64,000 nucleotides of DNA from Kibdelosporangium persicum (GTDB lineage Bacteria > Actinomycetota > Actinomycetes > Mycobacteriales > Pseudonocardiaceae), in contig NZ_JAAATY010000011.1 in the NCBI RefSeq assembly GCF_013280595.1, forward strand, positions 1 to 64,000, read 5' to 3'. Of the stretch, positions 36,175 to 44,634 are shown in pieces. A program made the translations under genes and the position numbers. Within the stretch, counting starts at the first letter, position 1, and each line of letters begins with the position of its first letter. The notes below the pieces were generated by a model. The model was not told the origin of the DNA. It made no database searches and saw only the letters and a list, made by a program, of their open reading frames with translations.

Positions 36175-36591
36175 GTGATCGAGCGGGTCAATCCGCCGGA
36201 GCTGGGCAAGCCGTCCGGCTACTCCCATGCCGTCGCCGTGGACCCGGCGAGGACCGGCCGGATCGTCTTCCTGGCGGGCCAGACCGCGCTGAACCAGCAG
36301 AACAAGATCGTCGGCGACGGTGTCGTGGAGCAGTTCGAGAACGCACTGAGCAATCTCCTGGCGGCGCTCCGAGCGGCGGGCGGCGAACCGGAAGACCTGG
36401 TCAGCGTCACCATCTACATCGTGGACATGGACGACTACAAGGCACATGCCCGCGAGATCGGCGCAGTGTGGCGCAAGCTCGTCGGCACCGAGTACCCGGC
36501 GATGGCGGGTATCGGCGTGAGCCGCTTGTGGGACGTCGAAGCGCTCGTCGAAGTGCAGGGGTTCGCGGCGGTGCCGATCGAACGCGGCTAA
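36175..36591 (+). CDS. Rid (YjgF/YER057c/UK114) family protein lacking the RidA arginine
   Basis: A 138-aa protein of the Rid superfamily, which hydrolyses reactive enamines and imines to carbonyls and ammonia. Seen: GYSHAVAV, VFLAGQTALNQQNKIVG, the helix VEQFENALSNLLAALRAAGG and the final strand VEALVEVQGFAAV. At the place of the RidA catalytic Arg105 (PAR in Escherichia coli RidA) this protein has Met110 (YPAMAG), while the catalytic Glu (E126) is kept, as in Rid subfamilies other than RidA. It lies 73 bp after the SDR gene. An amino-group-removing step in aminobenzoate breakdown would suit it. GTG 36175 is preferred; an in-frame GTG at 36166 is possible. Confidence 0.85.
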   Translation: MIERVNPPELGKPSGYSHAVAVDPARTGRIVFLAGQTALNQQNKIVGDGVVEQFENALSNLLAALRAAGGEPEDLVSVTIYIVDMDDYKAHAREIGAVWRKLVGTEYPAMAGIGVSRLWDVEALVEVQGFAAVPIERG

Positions 36592-36647
36592 GAGGATCCG
36601 AGGCGCACCAACGGCAGCAGAACGTACACAGTGGACCTCGGCACGCC

Positions 36648-37466
36648 TCAGACACGTCCTGTCAGGTCACGAGAGGTGACGGCGTGCCTTTCGGCAGGTC
36701 CGGCCAGGCGCGCCTGCAGGGTGAAGAACAGATCGGCAGCCCGGATCCCGAGCCAGTTGTCCGGCAGCAGTTCCGCCGGCAGACCGGGGTCGAGGTACGG
36801 CAGCCTCCGCCAGTCGGTCAGCAGACGCACGTAGTTGACGAACGCCTCCCGATCGTCACCGGGTTCGCCGACCGGGCTGTGCGAGTCGACGAAGTCGGCG
36901 TAGAGCTTCTCCAGCTGGTCGAGGTCCCACCAGCGGCGGACCTTCTCGGCCAGGTCGCCGAACGCGAGGTGCCTGCTGTGGAACAGGTCGGCGTACCCGC
37001 TCAGGTCCAGTCGCCGCAACATGTCCTCGGTGGCCTCGGACAGATGCGCAGGAGCGATCCACACGCCTGGTGCGGTCGTCCCGAATCCGAGCCGGGTGAG
37101 CTGGGAGCGCAACAGGTGCCGTTTGTAGCGTTCGGCCTCCGGCACCGAGAACACCGCGAGCAGCCAGCCGTCGGCGAGTGTGGCCCGTTCCTGGCGGAAG
37201 ATCCGGTGATCACCTTCCTTGAGGATCGCCAGACCCTCTTCGGACAGTTCGTACCCGGCCGCGCCGTCGTGCCGCCGCGCCTGCAACATGCCCCGGCGCT
37301 TCAACCGGGAGATCGACGACCGGACCGCGGCCTGGTCGATCCCGAGGTCCGCCATCAGGCTGATCAGCCTGGCCACCGACATCCAGCCGCCCGCGCCGCG
37401 CGCGTACAGCCCGTACACGGTCACGATCAGGTGCCGTGGCTGGGCTGTTTCCATGGCGACCGTCAC
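36648..37466 (-). CDS. PaaX-family transcriptional regulator
   Basis: A 272-aa repressor-type protein. The N-terminal winged helix (residues about 10-85: HLIVTVYGLYARGAGGWMSV, then QAAVRSSISRLKRRGML) is followed by the PaaX central domain (DGWLLAVFSVPEAERYKRH, then TRLGFGTTAPGVWIAP) and C-terminal domain (DWRRLPYLDPGLPAELLP). PaaX proteins respond to aryl-CoA esters and repress CoA-dependent aromatic catabolism. It sits convergent to the Rid gene, next to the fused aryl-CoA monooxygenase genes, which makes these its likely targets. The start MTVAMETAQPRH gives normal length; a second ATG at residue 5 is possible. Confidence 0.92.
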   Translation of the reverse strand: MTVAMETAQPRHLIVTVYGLYARGAGGWMSVARLISLMADLGIDQAAVRSSISRLKRRGMLQARRHDGAAGYELSEEGLAILKEGDHRIFRQERATLADGWLLAVFSVPEAERYKRHLLRSQLTRLGFGTTAPGVWIAPAHLSEATEDMLRRLDLSGYADLFHSRHLAFGDLAEKVRRWWDLDQLEKLYADFVDSHSPVGEPGDDREAFVNYVRLLTDWRRLPYLDPGLPAELLPDNWLGIRAADLFFTLQARLAGPAERHAVTSRDLTGRV

Positions 37467-37482
37467 GGAGAAACCATAACGG

Positions 37483-38130
37483 CTATCTCGGGATGGGAAT
37501 GGTGGGATCCCGGTCGTGCGGGTACTCGATCGCCTCGGCCAGGTCCTTGGGCAGCGACGCCCGGTCGAGGCCGACCCGCATCAGCAGTTCCCGCACCTGA
37601 CGCGGCTGGGCGCGCGTCAGGATGTCCACGATCCCGGCCCGTAACCGGTTCAGCCGCCGGACGAACTGCTGGACGTCCGCGTCGCGCCCGGTGCGGATGG
37701 CCTCCCAGCTCTCCTTGTGCGCGCGGGCCCACGTGGTCAGCTGCACCAGGTCGAGCAATGTGGTGCCATTGCTCTGACGTTTGATGTCGACGAACTCGCT
37801 GCCGTCCAGCACCGGGTGCGGCCAGTTCAGGTGGTAGTCCGCGCCGGACTTCGTGCTGTAGCCCCAGAGGAACACCTGCCGGTGCTCGGCCATGGTGCGC
37901 ACCACGATCGAGCCTTCCGGCAGGTCGAACGCCTTCGCGATCTCGGCGGTCACGTCGATCACGGTGCCCGCGCGCTGCCCTTCGGCCAGGTGCACGTGCC
38001 CGCACCAGCCTTGCGGCGTCACCAGGGGATCAAGCGTCGAACCGGGCAGGGGCCCGTCCTCGCCCGCGATCCGGTCCTGCCACACCGCCCGCAACGCATC
38101 GCAGTCCCGCCGGTACGCGCTGTCTGCCAC
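37483..38130 (-). CDS. Conserved-looking hypothetical protein (215 aa)
   Basis: Starts GTG at 38130 (VADSAYRRDCDALRAVW) and ends with IPIPR. It is soluble and has mixed alpha/beta composition with clustered Trp and His (WCGHVHLAEGQRAG, then VFLWGYSTKSGADYHLNWPHP) and a helical C-terminal third (VQQFVRRLNRLRAGIVDIL). No signal peptide or membrane segment. I do not recognise the family. It begins 8 nt after the stop of the PucR gene on the same strand, so the two are probably co-transcribed. Longer in-frame readings overlap the PucR gene and are not credible. Confidence 0.6.
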   Translation of the reverse strand: MADSAYRRDCDALRAVWQDRIAGEDGPLPGSTLDPLVTPQGWCGHVHLAEGQRAGTVIDVTAEIAKAFDLPEGSIVVRTMAEHRQVFLWGYSTKSGADYHLNWPHPVLDGSEFVDIKRQSNGTTLLDLVQLTTWARAHKESWEAIRTGRDADVQQFVRRLNRLRAGIVDILTRAQPRQVRELLMRVGLDRASLPKDLAEAIEYPHDRDPTIPIPR

Positions 38131-38138
38131 ACCGGCGA

Positions 38139-39341
38139 TTATGCCTGTCTGGCGGGCGGCGGGAGGTGCGCGGTGCCCGGGAAGATCGACAACGCCCGCA
38201 GCGCCGTCCCGATCTCCATGATGTCCGCCGGGTCGGTCAGGGTGCGGCCCAGTTCGTCGGTGATGCGCTTGAGCCGGTGACGGATCGTGTTGGGATGGCA
38301 GAACATCCGTTGCGCGGTCAGTTTGGTCGACCCCTGGCACTCGAACCACGCCCGTAACGTCAGCAGCAGGACGTTGCGTTCCTCTCCGGGCAGGTCGAGG
38401 ATCGCTCGGAGCACTTGGTGCGCCAATTGCACCGAGGCTTCCGGAGCACTTGCCACGAGCCCGGCGAGCGGTGAGTCGTTGAACTGCACCATGCTCGCCG
38501 TGCCGGGCGGCAGGCTGGAGAGCGCCACCCTGGCCAGGTGTAAGGCGCGTGCGGTGTTGCCCAGTCCGCTGTAGACCGGGCTGACCCCGACGCGCCCGGA
38601 GATGTCCTCCTGGAGCAACTCGACGATCGCGGCCGACGCCGACGGGTGCCGCAGCGACACCACACCGACCTGCAGGTCCGGCGTCAGCCGCCACGCGGAC
38701 GCCAGGCACCGCGCACGCAGCCGTGACTCGATCTGGGGTAACGCTTCCCGGCCGAGCGCGGGCGTTTCCGCGGCGACCACGACGAAGGTCCCGTCCACCG
38801 ACAGGTCCAGGACGCGCGCGATGTCCCAGAGCGAGCCTTCCGAGCTGCCCGCGAACAATGCCTCGACCAATGCGGAGCGCCTGTGCGAATGCTCGAGGAG
38901 CATTGCCGCCGTGGTGTCCCGGTAGGACGTGGTGAGCGCCTCGGCGTAGTCGTCCATCAGCGCCCAGATCGCCGTGGTGACCGCGACCAGTTCGGTGCTG
39001 TCCCTGGTGAGCTCGGTGAACTGGAGCCAGACCTGGGTCAGCCCGATCCGGTACGCGCGCAACAACTCCGGCAGGGGAGCGCCCTGTTGTGCGCGCGCCC
39101 GGCCGGTCGCGGTCGCCTGCGCGGTGTCCGGCGGTGCCACGCCGCGCAAAGTCCGCATCACCACGGAGATGTTCACCGCGACCGACCGGATCAGTTCGTC
39201 GTGCGAGACGAACTCGGCGCGGCCGTAGACGGGCATCTCCTCGATGATCTGCGCGACGGTGTTCTTGATCATCTCCGGTGTCCGGCGCTCGACCTCGGTG
39301 GCGAGCCGGGCCGGGACCGCAGGGGTGTCCACGAAGTGCAT
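38139..39341 (-). CDS. PucR/CdaR-type helix-turn-helix regulator
   Basis: A 400-aa regulator. Residues about 60-170 form a helical sensor (RRTPEMIKNTVAQIIEEMP, then GAPLPELLRAYRIGLTQVW), a GGDEF-like middle region follows, and the C-terminus has the PucR helix-turn-helix (LLLTLRAWFECQGSTKLTAQ, then MFCHPNTIRHRLKRI). PucR proteins often govern purine or other N-heterocycle catabolism and are found by molybdenum hydroxylases. ATG 39341 follows GGAG at good spacing; an ATG 42 nt upstream is less likely. It lies 66 bp downstream of the [2Fe-2S] subunit gene on the same strand, so it may regulate that enzyme. Confidence 0.87.
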   Translation of the reverse strand: MHFVDTPAVPARLATEVERRTPEMIKNTVAQIIEEMPVYGRAEFVSHDELIRSVAVNISVVMRTLRGVAPPDTAQATATGRARAQQGAPLPELLRAYRIGLTQVWLQFTELTRDSTELVAVTTAIWALMDDYAEALTTSYRDTTAAMLLEHSHRRSALVEALFAGSSEGSLWDIARVLDLSVDGTFVVVAAETPALGREALPQIESRLRARCLASAWRLTPDLQVGVVSLRHPSASAAIVELLQEDISGRVGVSPVYSGLGNTARALHLARVALSSLPPGTASMVQFNDSPLAGLVASAPEASVQLAHQVLRAILDLPGEERNVLLLTLRAWFECQGSTKLTAQRMFCHPNTIRHRLKRITDELGRTLTDPADIMEIGTALRALSIFPGTAHLPPPARQA

Positions 39342-39407
39342 CGACGCTCCACAGTGAGCCTCTGTGCAGGGTTCATGGACCATAGCACCGCCGTTCAGGG
39401 CAACGCG

Positions 39408-39863
39408 TTACATCTTTTGGGCGGCGTTCTTGATGGCCTGGCGGATCCGGAAGTACGTGCCGCACCGGCAGACGTTCTCGATCTTGTCGATGTCCGCGTC
39501 GGTCGGGCTGGGCGTGCGCCTGAGCAACGCCACCGCGGCCATGATCTGACCGGGCTGGCAGTACCCGCACTGCGCGACGTCCTGCTCCAGCCAGGCTTCC
39601 TGCACGGGGTGCAGCTTGTCGCCGTCGGCGAGGCCCTCGATCGTCGTGACCTGTTTGCCCGCGGCCTGCGCGACCGGGGTGACGCACGGCTGGATCTCGC
39701 CGCCGTCGAGGTGGCTCGTGCAGGCCCGGCAGACACCGATGCCGCACCCGAACTTGGGGCCCTTCACGCCGAGCTTGTCCCGCAGCACCCACAACAGCGG
39801 CATGTCCGCGGGCACGTCGACGCTGACCGGTTTCCCGTTGACGGAGAAGGTGTACTTCGGCAC
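39408..39863 (-). CDS. Molybdenum hydroxylase [2Fe-2S] subunit (isoquinoline 1-oxidoreductase alpha type)
   Basis: A 151-aa electron-transfer subunit with two [2Fe-2S] clusters: plant-ferredoxin type CGIGVCRAC with a further Cys (IQPCVTP) in residues 38-60, and the helical CGYCQPGQ / CRCGTYFRI pair near residues 98-136. It passes electrons from the Mo site of its partner. Ten bases separate it from the large-subunit gene upstream on the same strand. The absence of an FAD subunit gene nearby fits the isoquinoline/nicotinate-type enzymes that use another acceptor, often a cytochrome. Confidence 0.92.
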   Translation of the reverse strand: MPKYTFSVNGKPVSVDVPADMPLLWVLRDKLGVKGPKFGCGIGVCRACTSHLDGGEIQPCVTPVAQAAGKQVTTIEGLADGDKLHPVQEAWLEQDVAQCGYCQPGQIMAAVALLRRTPSPTDADIDKIENVCRCGTYFRIRQAIKNAAQKM

Positions 39864-39872
39864 TTTCGGCTC

Positions 39873-42047
39873 CTAGCGGGGGAACGGGTCGAAGTCGACG
39901 GGGAAGGTGATCGGGAAGCTGCGGGGTTTGATCCCGGTCGCGCGGGCGTAGGCGTTGGCGATCGCGCCGACCGCGGCGGGCACACCCAGTTCGCCGGCAC
40001 CGCCGGGCTCGCCGTTGGCGGGCATCACGTGGATCTCCACCTGCGGCGGGGAATCCTTCTGCCGGGCGTAGTGGAACTGCGAGTAACTGCCTTCCAACGG
40101 AAGGCCTTTCTCGATGTGCAGGCCGGCGCGCAGCGTGGTGGAGATCGCGTCGGTCAGGCCGCCGAGCATCTGCGCCCGCACGCCAAGGGGATTGATCGGC
40201 CTGCCGACGTCGACCGCGATGACGGCCTTGATTACCCTCGGGTTTTTCGGGTCCCGGGCGTCCATTTCGACCAGGCACGCCGTACACGACTTGTACTCGT
40301 CGTGAAATCCCACGCCCTGGGCGAATCCCTGGGGCATCGTCCGGCCCCACTCGCCCGCGGCCGCCACCTTGTCGAGAACCGCGCGCTGCCGGTCGGTCTT
40401 GAGGGTCTCCCGGCGGAACGCGACCGGGTCCTTGCCCAGTCTCGCGGCCAGTTCGTCGACCATGATCTCCTCGGCGCCACGGGTGTTCGCCGAGTACACC
40501 GAACGCCAGCTGCCCGTGTGCATCCGTAGCGGGACCTCGTTGAGCAGCTGGGTGACCACGCCGAAGTGGTACGGAACCTTGACGGTCGTGAGGAACACCG
40601 TCTGGGCGAAGCTGAGGTTGCCGCCGACCGGCAGGTGCGCGGCGGTCGCGGTGAGGATCTCGCCGAGACCGTGCCGGAAGTCGGTTTCCACGCTGGCCAC
40701 GCGGTGCTCGAACGTGAGCACTTGGCCGAGTGCGTACGTCGCCCGGATCTTGTGGTGGCTCGCCGAGCGGGCCCTGCCGTGCCGCATGTCGTCCACACGC
40801 GTCCACATCAGCTTGACCGGGCGCCGCATCGCCTTGGAGATCTGCGCGGCTTCCAGTGCGGCGTCGAAGAAAAGCCGGCGGCCGAAGGACCCGCCGCCCT
40901 GCGTGACGTGCACCGTGACGCTGTCCTGTGGCAGGCCGAGCGCGGCCGCGATGGTCTGCTTGGCCACGATCGGCGACTTCAGGCCGGCCCAGATCTCCGC
41001 GCGGTCGGCACGCACGTCGGCGATCGCCGAGTTGGTCTCCAGCGGCGCGTGGCTGACGAACGCGAAGTCGAACTCGCCGTCGATGTGTTGCGTCAACAGC
41101 GGTGGCACGACGAACGGCAGGGTGGCCGCGCGCAGCTTCGCTTTGATGTCCGCATCGGACAGTTCGTCGACGGTTCCCCTGTTCCAGGTGACTTCGAGCG
41201 CGTCCTTGGCGGCGATGGCCTGGCCGAAGGTCTCGGCCATCACGGCGACGCCCGTGGGGACGACGGCGATCGCGATGACCCCTGGCATCGCCTTCGCGGC
41301 CGAATCGTCGACCGTCCTGACCGAGCCGTTGATCGTCGGCGGACGGCGGACGACCGTCGGCATCGCGCCGGGGACGTCGAGGTCCAGTGTGTACCGCATC
41401 TGGCCGGTGACCATCGCGCGGGCGTCCACGCGGGGTTGCGATGTGCCTACCACCCGGTGTTGTTCTTCGGATTTGGGCTGTGCGGTGATCGTGGACGTCA
41501 GTTTCGCGGCGGCTGCGGTGAGGTCACCGAAGGTCGCGGTCCGGCCGTCCGGTGCCACCACTGATCCGTCCCGTGTGGACAGCGTGGCTGACTGTGCTTT
41601 CCATTGCTGCGCGGCTGCCGCGACGAGTCGCGCCCGTGCCGCGGCGGCGGTTCGACGCACTGGGCCGTACACCGAACGGATCGTGTTCGAACCACCGGTC
41701 AGCTGGTTGAACAGCAACTCCGCCCGGGCGTCCGAAAGGGACACCCGTACGTCGCTCACCGGCACGTCCATCTCCTCGGCGACGAGCATCGCCACCGCTG
41801 TCGTGATGCCCTGGCCGACCTCGGCCCGCGGTAACTGGAAACGCACCTCGCCGTCCGGCGTCACTTCCAGCACGAGCATGTTCGCCGTGGGCGTCCCGGC
41901 GAGGATGAGCAGGTCACCGAGGTCCGTGATCTCCGCGGGTGCGGGCAGGCTCGGCAGGGCGTCCGCGGTCAGGTTCGTGGCGACCGTCAGGGTGGGCGCG
42001 GCGACTAGGAACGTCAGGAATCCGCGCCGGGTGGTGGGAGTGGCCAT
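39873..42047 (-). CDS. Molybdopterin-binding subunit, isoquinoline 1-oxidoreductase beta type, Tat-exported
   Basis: A 724-aa Mo-cofactor subunit. Residues 5-25 (TTRRGFLTFLVAAPTLTVA) look like a twin-arginine signal, so the enzyme is probably exported folded. The body has the xanthine-oxidase-family aldehyde/Mo domains: LPRAEVGQGITTAVAMLVAE, GGGSFGRRLFFDAALEA, TGSWRSVYSANTRGAEEI and the C-terminal GGAGELGVPAAVGAIANA, whose Glu matches the catalytic glutamate of this family. It hydroxylates an N-heteroaromatic or aldehyde carbon using water. The [2Fe-2S] partner follows at 10 nt and a PucR regulator gene lies after that. The substrate is unknown. Confidence 0.92.
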   Translation of the reverse strand: MATPTTRRGFLTFLVAAPTLTVATNLTADALPSLPAPAEITDLGDLLILAGTPTANMLVLEVTPDGEVRFQLPRAEVGQGITTAVAMLVAEEMDVPVSDVRVSLSDARAELLFNQLTGGSNTIRSVYGPVRRTAAAARARLVAAAAQQWKAQSATLSTRDGSVVAPDGRTATFGDLTAAAAKLTSTITAQPKSEEQHRVVGTSQPRVDARAMVTGQMRYTLDLDVPGAMPTVVRRPPTINGSVRTVDDSAAKAMPGVIAIAVVPTGVAVMAETFGQAIAAKDALEVTWNRGTVDELSDADIKAKLRAATLPFVVPPLLTQHIDGEFDFAFVSHAPLETNSAIADVRADRAEIWAGLKSPIVAKQTIAAALGLPQDSVTVHVTQGGGSFGRRLFFDAALEAAQISKAMRRPVKLMWTRVDDMRHGRARSASHHKIRATYALGQVLTFEHRVASVETDFRHGLGEILTATAAHLPVGGNLSFAQTVFLTTVKVPYHFGVVTQLLNEVPLRMHTGSWRSVYSANTRGAEEIMVDELAARLGKDPVAFRRETLKTDRQRAVLDKVAAAGEWGRTMPQGFAQGVGFHDEYKSCTACLVEMDARDPKNPRVIKAVIAVDVGRPINPLGVRAQMLGGLTDAISTTLRAGLHIEKGLPLEGSYSQFHYARQKDSPPQVEIHVMPANGEPGGAGELGVPAAVGAIANAYARATGIKPRSFPITFPVDFDPFPR

Positions 42048-42140
42048 CGGGGCCCCTTTCCGGGGTGGGAACCGACGTCACCATAAGCCCGGTTGCGACG
42101 TTCTGTAGTCGTGTTGCCGCATTCGTGTCATCGTGTGACA

Positions 42141-42170
42141 GTGGCGGGCCGTCAGACTGTGGCCCGCCAC
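42141..42170 (-). terminator. Hairpin after the AlkZ-like gene
   Basis: GTGGCGGGCC (42141-42150) and GGCCCGCCAC (42161-42170) make a perfect 10-bp stem with a ten-base loop, 2 nt beyond the stop codon of the leftward AlkZ-like gene. Confidence 0.7.
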
Positions 42171-42172
42171 AG

Positions 42173-43264
42173 TCAGGAGCATTCGAAACGGATGTCGTGC
42201 GCGCAGCCGGGCGCGGCGAACTCCAGCAGCGGCAGGCCTTCCTTGGTCAGCGCCGCGACCTCCTTCTTGAGCAGGTTGCGGTACGGGTGCACCACCAGGA
42301 CGGCCCGGTCCTTGTCCTTCTCGACCGTCCACCATCCCGCGGTGAAGCCGTCGACGAGGAAGAGCTTGGGGAGCATGCCGTTGCGCGGGCGCGGTTGGGC
42401 GAAGTCGACGACGATGCGGCTCCGGTCGTGGTGGGACAGCAGCAGGTTGTCGAAGTCGTAGAGGTAACGCGGCGGGGCCGGGGTGCTTTCGGCGGGCCTC
42501 GGGGCGTCCGGCAGGTCGAACAGTTCGCGGCCGTTCTCGTCCTCGAACGTGACCAGTTTCGGGCGCAGACGGGCGAAGACCTCACTCAGCCTCGTCAGGC
42601 CCGACCACGTCTGCGCGTCCTTGACCGAGGCCGGCCCGAAAGCGGCCAGGTACCGCAGCACCAGCCGGTCGATGTCCGGCTCCGCGTCGACCTGTGCGCC
42701 CAACCAGGTTTCCACGGTCGCGTGGGCGGCCAGTCCGCTGCGGCCCCAGAGGCCGCGCGGCGGGACCTGGACCAGCGGGACCCAGGCGCGGACCGCGTAC
42801 GCCAGCGACTGCTCGTCATGGCCCGGCCACCGCTCCGCCATCCGTTTGCCCAGTTCGGTGAAGGTCATCGGCTTCTCGTCGAGCAGCTTGCGGCCTTCGG
42901 CGACCAGGCCGGCCTGATCCAGGCCGGCGATGCCCTTGCCGTAGACGCTCATCGTGGAGCGCTCGCTGACAATCTGGAGCAATGGCCGGAGCGCGAGGCT
43001 GTCGCGCGCCGTGACCAGGTGGATCGTCGACCGCATCAGCACCATCCGGACCACTTCGCGGTTGGCCAGCAGATCGGACAGTTCCCGCGGGTCGAAGGTC
43101 CGCAGTCTGCTCCACAGGCCGTGGTACCAGCTGTGTGTTGTCTGTGCCTGGAGACCGACCAGATGTTCGAGCGCGTCGAGCACAGGCATGTCGGAGCGCT
43201 CAAGGAGCAATTGCCGGGCCAATGTGGCGCGGTTGAGTGCCTTGCGCGAGATCTGTGCGGTCAT
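42173..43264 (-). CDS. AlkZ-like winged-helix protein (HTH_42 / YcaQ family)
   Basis: A 363-aa protein built of tandem winged-helix domains. The diagnostic LEHLVGLQAQTTHSWYHGL (residues 30-48) contains the QxQ motif that in AlkZ/AZL glycosylases handles damaged DNA bases. Later segments FLVDGFTAGWWTVEKDKDR and VLVVHPYRNLL are typical of the family's C-terminal part. Relatives excise alkylated or cross-linked bases, and some protect producers from DNA-damaging natural products. Here there is no DNA-alkylating pathway beside it, so its role is unknown. It is divergent from the SGNH hydrolase gene (96 bp gap). Confidence 0.85.
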   Translation of the reverse strand: MTAQISRKALNRATLARQLLLERSDMPVLDALEHLVGLQAQTTHSWYHGLWSRLRTFDPRELSDLLANREVVRMVLMRSTIHLVTARDSLALRPLLQIVSERSTMSVYGKGIAGLDQAGLVAEGRKLLDEKPMTFTELGKRMAERWPGHDEQSLAYAVRAWVPLVQVPPRGLWGRSGLAAHATVETWLGAQVDAEPDIDRLVLRYLAAFGPASVKDAQTWSGLTRLSEVFARLRPKLVTFEDENGRELFDLPDAPRPAESTPAPPRYLYDFDNLLLSHHDRSRIVVDFAQPRPRNGMLPKLFLVDGFTAGWWTVEKDKDRAVLVVHPYRNLLKKEVAALTKEGLPLLEFAAPGCAHDIRFECS

Positions 43265-43318
43265 ACCCGAACACTATGGCCAATAACGGCCAGGATGTGG
43301 CCTCAATGCCAGATGAAT

Positions 43319-43335
43319 GGTAGACACTGTCTACC
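43319..43335. promoter_or_regulatory. Perfect 17-bp palindromic operator before the SGNH-TetR operon
   Basis: GGTAGACACTGTCTACC is a perfect palindrome (8-bp arms, one central base) 25 nt upstream of the hydrolase start. The second gene of the operon is a TetR-type regulator, so this is the likely autoregulatory site; binding is inferred. Confidence 0.75.
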
Positions 43336-43360
43336 TGAATCTGAGGTTACTAGGACGTGA

Positions 43361-44155
43361 ATGAGATACCAACGCTTTGTCGCGCTCGGTGACAGCTGTA
43401 CCGAGGGCTTGGACGACCCGTACCCGGGCGCCGCGGTCTACCGCGGCTGGGCCGACATCGTCGCGCACCGCCTCGCCGAGGAGGACGCCGACTTCCGGTA
43501 CGCCAACCTGGGTGTGCGCGGCCGCCGGCTCGACCAGATCATTGTGGAGCAGATCCCCGCGGCCGCGAGGCTGAACCCCGACCTGGTGGCGCTCTTCGGG
43601 GGTGGTAACGACATCATGTCCGGCGGCTACTCGGAGCGGATCGTGGCTCGTCGCGTCGACCACGCCGTACGGGCGTTGACCGAGTTGGCGCCGACGGTCG
43701 TGGTGTTCACGCTGAGCGACATCGCCGACCGGATGCCGTTCGGCTGGCGGATGGGACCGCGGATCGAAGCGCTCAACGCCGCCATCCGGGAGGCCGCCGT
43801 CAGCTACGGCGCGGTTCTCGTGGACCTGTGGCCTGATCAGGCCGCTCGTGACTCGCGGTACTTCGGCCCGGATCGGTTGCACCTCGCCGGGATCGGCCAT
43901 CGGCGACTGGCCGCGCACCTGCTGTCCCGCTTGGGCATCAGCCACGACGCGAGCTGGCTCGAACCGCTGCCCGGTGTCGCGGCGCGACCGAGCCTGATGT
44001 CCAACGTCCAGTGGGTTTACCAGCAGGTGTGGCCCGTGGTCCGTGGCCGGATCCGCAACCGGCTGATCGGACGGCAGCCGGGTGACGGTGTGCTGCCGAA
44101 GCGTCCGCACCTGTTGCCGGTCACCGAACTTCAGCCCGTGCCCGGCAAAGCGTGA
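43361..44155 (+). CDS. SGNH/GDSL-family hydrolase
   Basis: A 264-aa esterase-type enzyme. The family blocks are visible: block I ALGDSCTEG (nucleophile Ser), block II NLGVRGRRLDQ (Gly), block III FGGGNDIMSG (Asn) and block V DRLHLAGIGHRRLA (Asp/His). There is no signal peptide, so a cytoplasmic carbohydrate or lipid esterase is expected; the acyl substrate is unknown. The C-terminal 60 residues are basic and extend beyond the usual domain. ATG 43361 gives the domain directly at the N-terminus. Its TGA overlaps the GTG of the TetR gene. Confidence 0.9.
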   Translation: MRYQRFVALGDSCTEGLDDPYPGAAVYRGWADIVAHRLAEEDADFRYANLGVRGRRLDQIIVEQIPAAARLNPDLVALFGGGNDIMSGGYSERIVARRVDHAVRALTELAPTVVVFTLSDIADRMPFGWRMGPRIEALNAAIREAAVSYGAVLVDLWPDQAARDSRYFGPDRLHLAGIGHRRLAAHLLSRLGISHDASWLEPLPGVAARPSLMSNVQWVYQQVWPVVRGRIRNRLIGRQPGDGVLPKRPHLLPVTELQPVPGKA

Positions 44156-44634
44156 GTGCGCCGATCGGTGACAGCACGCGCAAACGCCTGATCAAGTGCG
44201 CGCTCAAGGTGCTCGCGGACGAGGGCGTCGACGCGGTGACCGTGCGCAGGATCGCGCGCGACGCGGGCATCTCCCACGGTGCACCGCTGAGGCATTTCCC
44301 GAATCGCTCCGCATTGCTCTCCGCCATTGCCTCGACCGGCTACGCGGAGCTGGAGCGGCGCCTGCGGGCGGTGCCACCGGGCGAACCCCGGCGACGGCTG
44401 ACCGCCGCGTGCGAGTCCTATGTGGACTTCGCACGGGGCGGCCCCGCGTTGTTCGAGCTGATGTTCCGGTCGGACATGGTCCCGCTCGGCGCCGCCGTGT
44501 TCGCCCGGTTCCGGCAGTTCGTGCCCGGAACCGACCTGGTGGCGGCCTCGCTGTGGGCGTCGCTGCGCGGGCTGGCGCTGCTGCCTGACGCGGACGCGGT
44601 GCTCGCCGTGACGCTCGCCGCTTACGTCCGGTAG
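44152..44634 (+). CDS. TetR-family regulator
   Basis: A 160-aa protein, short for the family (usually 190-210 aa). The N-terminal helix-turn-helix is clear: RLIKCALKVLADEGVDAVTV, RRIARDAGISHGAPLRHFPN. The C-terminal part resembles the TetR_C_33-like region (CESYVDFARGGPALFELMFRSD). It starts with GTG overlapping the hydrolase stop (GTGA) and so is co-translated with the SGNH hydrolase; the perfect palindrome before that operon is its probable site. Its last 13 bp overlap the SDR gene on the other strand. Confidence 0.88.
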   Translation: MSAPIGDSTRKRLIKCALKVLADEGVDAVTVRRIARDAGISHGAPLRHFPNRSALLSAIASTGYAELERRLRAVPPGEPRRRLTAACESYVDFARGGPALFELMFRSDMVPLGAAVFARFRQFVPGTDLVAASLWASLRGLALLPDADAVLAVTLAAYVR

